Assembly: GCF_005239225.2 (NCBI RefSeq)
Contig: NC_133296.1
Coordinates: forward strand, 9,300,001-9,364,000
Direction: 5' to 3'
Source: Populus alba
Taxonomy: Eukaryota; Streptophyta; Magnoliopsida; Malpighiales; Salicaceae
DNA length: 64,000 nucleotides
Shown: piece after piece, positions 57,401 to 64,000 of the stretch
How the letters are laid out: each line of letters begins with the position of its first letter
Numbering within the stretch: position 1 is the first letter of the stretch
Position numbers and translations under genes: made by a program
The notes under the pieces: generated by a model
What the model saw: the letters and a program-made list of their open reading frames with translations, nothing else
Told to the model about the DNA's origin: nothing
Databases searched by the model: none

Positions 57401-58002
57401 TGAAGAAAGTCAGGAAGTGTGATGATGATTGTGTGGAAAAACTAAAGAAACAACCCAATTTTTATGCTAGAGAGGGTGAGGTCAGATCTGCATTTTTCAC
57501 TAACAAGCCAATGATCTTACTTGTGTACAAAGAGGCTTACTTTAATACTAATGATCTTGATCATATTGTGCCTGGTGTTGCTATTTCTTTGTTGCAGGGA
57601 TTTGATGATGTGTTCCCCGACGATACTCCTAGCGGATTACCACCATTGAGGGGGATAGAGCATCAGATTGATTTCGTACCCGGAGCTTCAATTCCTAACC
57701 GACCAGCTTATAGAAGCAATCCCGAGGAGACGAAGGAGCTTCAAAGGCAAGTTGATGAGCTGATGGAAAAGGGCTACATTCGTGAGAGTATGAGCCCGTG
57801 TGCTGTACCCGTGCTACTTGTGCCAAAGAAGGATGGAACATGGAGGATGTGTGTTGATTGCCGAGCCATCAACAACATAACGGTAAAGTATAGACATCCC
57901 ATCCCTAGGCTTGATGACATGTTAGATGAGTTACATGGATCCTGTATTTTCTCTAAAATTGACTTGAAAAGTGGGTACCATCAAATTAATGAAAGAAGGT
58001 GA
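57400..58002 (+). pseudogene. Family A RT N-terminal half, copy 2
   Basis: The frame runs from KKVRKCDDDCVEKLKKQPNF into RT ([21 protein letters not shown]). It shows the original gag-pol reading frame across the site where copy 1 is shifted. Two bases are missing near 57988 and the frame stops at 58002, before the YFDD motif. Confidence 0.88.
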
Positions 58003-59200
<1,198 letters not shown>

Positions 59201-59812
59201 CCAAGTCAGAATTGGAAGGTCCATTGGAGTATCAAGAGGAGGTCCTAGTACATCTTATTCATGTGGAAGAGGGGTCCAATACAACCTTATTTGGGCCATG
59301 AGATAAGGGCTTTATTTTATTTTGTTAGCTACAGCCCAAGGCTTGTTTGGGCTTAATTCATACTTTGTTTTAAGCTAGGATCCAAGGCTTGTTTGGATTA
59401 AGTTATGGGCTTTTCATTTTTGGGTTATGGGCTTTTCATTTTAGGGTTTTGGGCCAGTTTTGAGTGGACCTCATATAAGTCCACATAAAGGGTCCATTAG
59501 GGTTAACTTTTCAAGAACTATTTAAACTCATGGAGGCCAAAATTTCGGGAGCTTTGATGAATATTATTCTGAATTTTTCAGTTTTAACGTGTGAGAGTGA
59601 TTCTTGCATTCTTCAGTTCTTGAACGAACTGAATCTGACTTATCGAAGATTAACTGGCTTCGTGGCGTCATTCTACTCATTCCAATAGTGTTGGTGCCTT
59701 GGGGCAGGTTTCCATTGTGTCGCACTTATATCAGACCTATTTCGGCTTTCCGGGATCAGATCTCAATCTTGATTGTGGGTTGCGTGACCACGTGATCACG
59801 AGGTTCGCATCA
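59201..59812 (+). repeat. Family A LTR piece, short form
   Basis: It begins inside the LTR at CCACCAAGTCAGAATTGG and runs to CGCATCA at 59812, then passes into integrase sequence. It matches the 5' LTR of copy 1, including GGGCCATGAGATAAGGG. Confidence 0.85.
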
Positions 59813-60484
59813 ACTTTGTTTTAGTTTTACCTAGGTCAAAGAAAGGTAGAGACTCTATTTTTGTTGTGGTTGATAGGTTTTCTAAAATGGCGCATTTCAT
59901 TGCATGCCATAAAACAGATGATGCATCTCATATGGCATACTTGTTCTTTAGGGAGATTGTACGTTTGCATGGCATTCCTAAGAGTATAGTGTCAGATCGT
60001 GATGTTAAGTTCCTTAGTTACTTTTGGAAGACCTTATGGGGAAAGTTGGGAACTAAACTCTTATTTTCGACAACATGCCATCCTCAAACAGATGGACAAA
60101 CTGAGGTAGTGAATAGAACATTATCCCAACTTTTACGTGTTGTAATTCAAAAGAATTTGAAAAGTTGGGAAGAATGCTTGCCTTTTGTTGTGTTTGCTTA
60201 TAATAGAACTGTGCATTCGACTACTACTTTTTCTCCTTTTGAAATTGTTTATGGTTTTAATCCACTAACACTCCTATGGACTTAATTCCTTTATGTTTTG
60301 AAGAAATGGTAAGTTTAGATGGTGAAAAGAAGGCAAAGATGGTGAGAGAACTCCATAAGGGAGTTCGACTACAAATAGAGAAAAAGAACAGACTTTACAC
60401 TTCTAAAGCAAATAAGGGATGTAAACTGGTTGTTTTCCAACCTAGTGATTGGGTTGTGTACATGCGTAAGGAACGATTTCCTAA
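59813..60484 (+). pseudogene. Family A integrase core, copy 2
   Basis: The frame 59866-60285 encodes [18 protein letters not shown] to YGFNPLT with VSDRD and TEVVNR retained, giving the second D and the E of the catalytic triad. The first D lies in the lost region. Two inserted bases near 60270 shift the frame; the second piece (60276-60480) ends at KERFPN, where the C-terminal domain is deleted. Confidence 0.88.
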
Positions 60485-61281
60485 CATTGAATGCATTGGT
60501 TTTGAAGGTTTCCACCAAGTCAAAATTGAAAGGTCCTTTGGAGTATCAAAAGGAGACCCTAGTACATCTTATTATGTGCAAGAGGGGTCCAATACAACCT
60601 TATTTGGGCCATGAAGTGAGGACAGCAAAGGAAACAAAAGAATCCTACTACAACTCGGAAACAACATGGTGGCTACCTTTTCCTTTTGTTTCTAGGATTA
60701 AGGGGCTGCATAAAAGGCTATAAATAAGCCTTCAATTAGTTCTGTACTATTTTAGTTCATTCTATTCTTCTCATGGCAGAACATGGATTTAATATTATGG
60801 GCTTTATTTTATTTTGTTAGCTACAACCCAAGGCTTGTCTAGGCTTAATTAATACTTTGTTTTAAGGTAGGATCCAAGGCTTGTTTTGATTAAGTTATGG
60901 GCTTCTCAGATTAGGGTTTTGGGCCAGTTTTAAGTGGACCTCATATAAGTCCACATAAGGGGTCCATTAGGGTTAATTCTTCAGGAACTATTTAAACCAT
61001 GTAAGCCAAAATTTCGGCAGCTTTGATGATGATTATTCTGAATTTTTCAGTTTTAACGTGTGAGAGTGATTCTTGCATTCTTCAGTTCTTGAACAAATTG
61101 AATCTGACTTATCGAAGATTAACTAGCTTCGTGGCGTCATTCTACTCATTCCAATAGTGTTGGTGGCTCAGGGCAGGTTTTTATTGTGTCACACTCCTAT
61201 CAGACCTATTTCAGCTTTCTAGGATCAGATCTCAATCTTGATTGTGGGTTGCATGACCACGTGATCACGAGGTTCGCATCA
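60485..61281 (+). repeat. 3' LTR of A copy 2, long form, 5'-truncated
   Basis: It joins at AACATTGAATGCATTGG, inside the pol tail, and runs to GTTCGCATCA at 61281. It includes TATAAATAAGCC near 60719. The LTR start and about 90 bases are missing, together with the polypurine tract. Confidence 0.85.
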
Positions 61282-62261
61282 GTAGATAATGCAATGTTTG
61301 ATTCCCTTAAGCTTTTCTCCTTTACTCATGTAACAAGCACTTGGCCAACAACTCCCAAGTTAGGGTATTAGGTGTTGAAACACCCATTCGGGCTTAATTG
61401 CTTATTTTAGGGAGGCTACAAAACCAAACTTATCTACTTTTTATTATCATCAATATCATCAATTTGTTTTTTTTTTTTTTTTTGCAAATTATATACCATC
61501 CATTTCCCTTAATTGCTACCTTTAACAAAAGAACATAACTAATGTAATAATCCAATGTGCAACCGACAATCATATGTTAAAGTGTGTGTGAAAATAAAGG
61601 TTTCAGAATACTTGTTAAATGATTATATGAGTAAAATCAATTGATGATAATGCGAGAGTTTCTAAACTTGAACATTTCAAGAAGTATTCTGATAGACCTT
61701 GTTAAGAATGTGTTTCAAGAGTCACTTTAACGAAAGAACTCATTTACTCTATCATCCTAGTAACAACAGTTTTGCAAATGTTTTATGAAATAGAAAACAT
61801 GGTTAGTTTTTTTTTAATATCAACTACTACCCTTTCCCCCCAACCAAAACGAGACATTATCTTCAATGTCCTAAGGTAGAAAGATAGAGTATAGAAGACA
61901 TCACCTAAAACAGCGAACACTGACAAACCTGAAACACACTTGAATAAATATAAGAACTCGTTTTTTTTTTTCTAGGATTGGATTCACCGAAAACACAAAT
62001 ATTTCTGATGTGATGACTTGAGGAACCTACCATTTCTACACATTTCTATAGTTGTTGAATGTATGGGTTGAGTAGAAATGAAGTAAAGGAAGAGAAGATT
62101 TTATAGATGAGAAATTGAAAATGCAATCATACCACCTTTATGTACGTCAGCTGGAGTCTCTCTCTCTCTCTCTCTCTATTTATTTATTTCAAAAAAAGCA
62201 TGTGTATGTACAGGTAGTAGTTGTGATTATGGCTCACATCTTCGATTGGTTTTACATCCAA
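61282..62261. other. Unassigned AT-rich spacer
   Basis: I see no gene. It has a T run near 61470 and a TC run at 62157-62177. It may be the flank into which A copy 2 inserted. Confidence 0.6.
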
Positions 62262-62826
62262 GAAGGCTATAAAAAAGCCTTGAATCAGCTCTGTAATATT
62301 TTACTTCATTTTTTTCTTCTCATGGCAGAACATGGATTTAATATTAGGGGCTTTATTTTATTTTGTTAGCTACAACCCAAGGCTTGTTTGGTCTTAATTA
62401 ACAATTTTGTTTTCAGCTAAGAGTCGAGGCTTATTTGGATTAAGTTATAGGCTTTTTAGTTTAGGATTTTGGGTCAGTTTTGAGTAGACCTCATTTAAGT
62501 CCACGGTCCATTAGGGTTAAGTTTTCAAGAACTATTTAAACTCATGTAAACCAAATTTTGGCAGTTTAAGGATTATTACTTTCTGAATTTTTCAGTTTTA
62601 ACATGTGAGAGTGATTCTTGCATTCTTCAGTTCTTGAACGAACTGAATTTGACTTATCAAAGATTAACTGGCTTCGCAACGTCATTCTACTCATTCCAAT
62701 AGTATTGGTGCCTTGGGGTAGGTTTCCATTGTGTCACACTCATATCAGACCTATTTCGGCTTTTCGGGATCAGACCTCAATCTTGATTGTGGGTTGTGTG
62801 ACCATGTGATCATGAGGTTTGCATTA
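62262..62826 (+). repeat. 5' LTR of a third A element, 5'-truncated
   Basis: It joins at AGAAGGCTATAAAAAAGCC in the long-form segment and ends GGTTTGCATTA, one change from the usual end, before a primer site. Confidence 0.8.
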
Positions 62827-62828
62827 AT

Positions 62829-63977
62829 TGGTATCAGAGCTAGGCTTCGAAACAAGGTCATATCATTCTGTTATTTTCCTCTTTTTTTTTAGTGTTCCCT
62901 TAAGTTTTTCAGTGTTTGCACCCATCTACTTGTTCTTCGTGTCTGCGTCATCTAAGCAAAAAAAAAGTTTATATTTCATCTTGTTATTGTCTCTAATCAT
63001 ATCAGTATATTAAAAAAAAAAAAAGAGAAAGAGGGATTAGTTGAAATTTGAAGGACCATTCAATTTTGCCGCAGAAACACAACACTTGGTGAATGATAAG
63101 CAAACCACCTCAGAATTAATTTAAACTTTATATTCAGTCTATTAGGGGTGAGATCGCATCATATGTCAAATTTGGGCTTATTCTGAATTGTTAGCTTGAG
63201 GTCTTAATTCTACCACAGAAACACTACTCTTAGTGAACCATAAGCAAACCACTTTAAAATCAATTGAAACTTCATATTCTGTGTATTGGGAATGATATCG
63301 CACCATATATTAAATTTGGGCTTATTTTGATATCGGCTTATGGAGGTTTTAATTGGAGGTTTAATTCTGCTGCAAACTGATCATACAAGGGGTTTGGGTA
63401 CTTAGACATAAGAGAACGACCTATAAATTGGTGTTTTCATAGTATTATAATACTAAATATTAAATTTGAGGTCATTTCAAGATCGTTTGGTCTGGGTTTC
63501 AAGTCTGTTACGTAAAAATTGTGTAATAGGTTAGATTTGCGTGAAGTTTCAAAACATGATCATTACTGTTTAGTTTTGTCCAAATCTTTTTGTTTCTACT
63601 ATATTTGGGCTATCTAAGATTCAAGTAATTTTTTTTGCTAATATTCACTTTTGTTTTATTTCGTGTCTTCGTTTCGTCCACAATTTGTACGAATTTGCAT
63701 TGCTACTAGCAAAATCATAATGATAGTTTTGTTTTGCTTTATTTTCAGTATATTTATTGATTATTGAGTCTAAAAATTATAATTCAAGTGCACTGCGAAG
63801 GCTACTGACTTTGATTTGTTCATTTCGGTTCCTAAAAAATCAAAAGAAAGCAAATTGTGAGGTAAAAGGCGTAGTGAGCTTATTAAAGTGAAAAGTCTTG
63901 ATTTTTTTTTTTGTGTTATACATGAGAGGTGTGAGGATATATTTTCTGCTACTAATCAAATTTTGCAGATTTAAAGA
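62829..63977 (+). other. Primer-binding site and leader of the third A element
   Basis: TGGTATCAGAGC lies at 62829-62840. The leader matches copy 1 throughout, with the three TTCTGCCGCA-type sub-repeats, and ends TTTTGCAG before gag. Confidence 0.85.
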
Positions 63978-64000
63978 ATGTTTGAAAACAACAAATCAAC
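63978..64000 (+). CDS. Start of family A gag, cut by the window end
   Basis: ATG 63978 begins MFENNKS, matching MSENNES and MSENNKS of the other copies. The element continues beyond the window, so its state is unknown. Confidence 0.7.

Noticed and set aside
61282..62261. Possible host gene between elements
   Set aside because: No frame of useful length, no splice-compatible coding blocks and AT-rich low complexity.

Overview
The window is about 64 kb of plant nuclear DNA made almost entirely of retrotransposons nested in one another. I found no host protein gene, tRNA, rRNA or CRISPR array. The case for a plant (probably a eudicot) rests on initiator-Met and Asp-type primer sites, Ty3/gypsy LTR retrotransposons of chromovirus-like and Athila/Tat-like type, an L1-type LINE with DUF4283/zinc-knuckle ORF1 and zf-RVT ORF2, and AT-rich spacers. 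Dense nesting without genes suggests heterochromatin, possibly pericentromeric; that is inference. Family names A, B, C and L1 below are mine.

Family A is a Ty3/gypsy element with LTRs of about 700-880 bp (ends TGATGCG...CGCATCA), a Met-type primer site and gag-protease-RT-RNase H-integrase. Its pol frame runs into the 3' LTR. Family B has a different LTR body but a similar LTR end, primer site and leader; only gag remnants are seen, so it looks like a non-autonomous partner. Family C is Athila/Tat-like: LTR about 1.4 kb, Asp-type primer site, broken gag and pol. L1 is a LINE with a 5'UTR of repeated ~170-bp monomers, two ORFs and a short A tail.

Layout. 1-6866: a B 5' LTR (cut by a LINE 3' piece), its leader (cut by a solo A LTR) and gag start, then an inverted gag-only B element. 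6867-15172: inverted C LTR pieces, a LINE 5' piece between inverted A LTR pieces, an A element reduced to integrase tail plus 3' LTR, and Athila-like pol debris. 15173-21067: a C LTR split by a 4.4-kb minus-strand LINE with a perfect 15-bp target duplication. 21068-26867: AT-rich sequence, a solo B LTR with 5-bp duplication, and an old B-like leader and LTR. 26868-41338: the best nest. A B LTR contains A copy 1 (27916-41126, TSD TGTTG), whose 5' LTR contains a LINE with both ORFs open (28485-34336, 16-bp TSD). 41339-44970: LTR and leader debris. 44971-52460: a third LINE, broken, split by a 3018-bp TG...CA insertion (48275-51292, TSD TCGTG) that looks like a solo LTR full of hairpin-forming tandem arrays. 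52461-61281: more LTR debris and the decayed A copy 2, with a scrambled stretch at 58003-59200 that may be an assembly artefact. 61282-64000: AT-rich spacer and the 5' end of a third A element leaving the window.

The LINE at 28485-34336 is the only element whose own proteins look complete. A copy 1 has nearly complete enzymes but an amber stop in the gag zinc knuckle and a frameshift before RT. The most unusual object is the hairpin-array LTR at 48275-51292. All comparisons were made by eye within this window; no database search was run.
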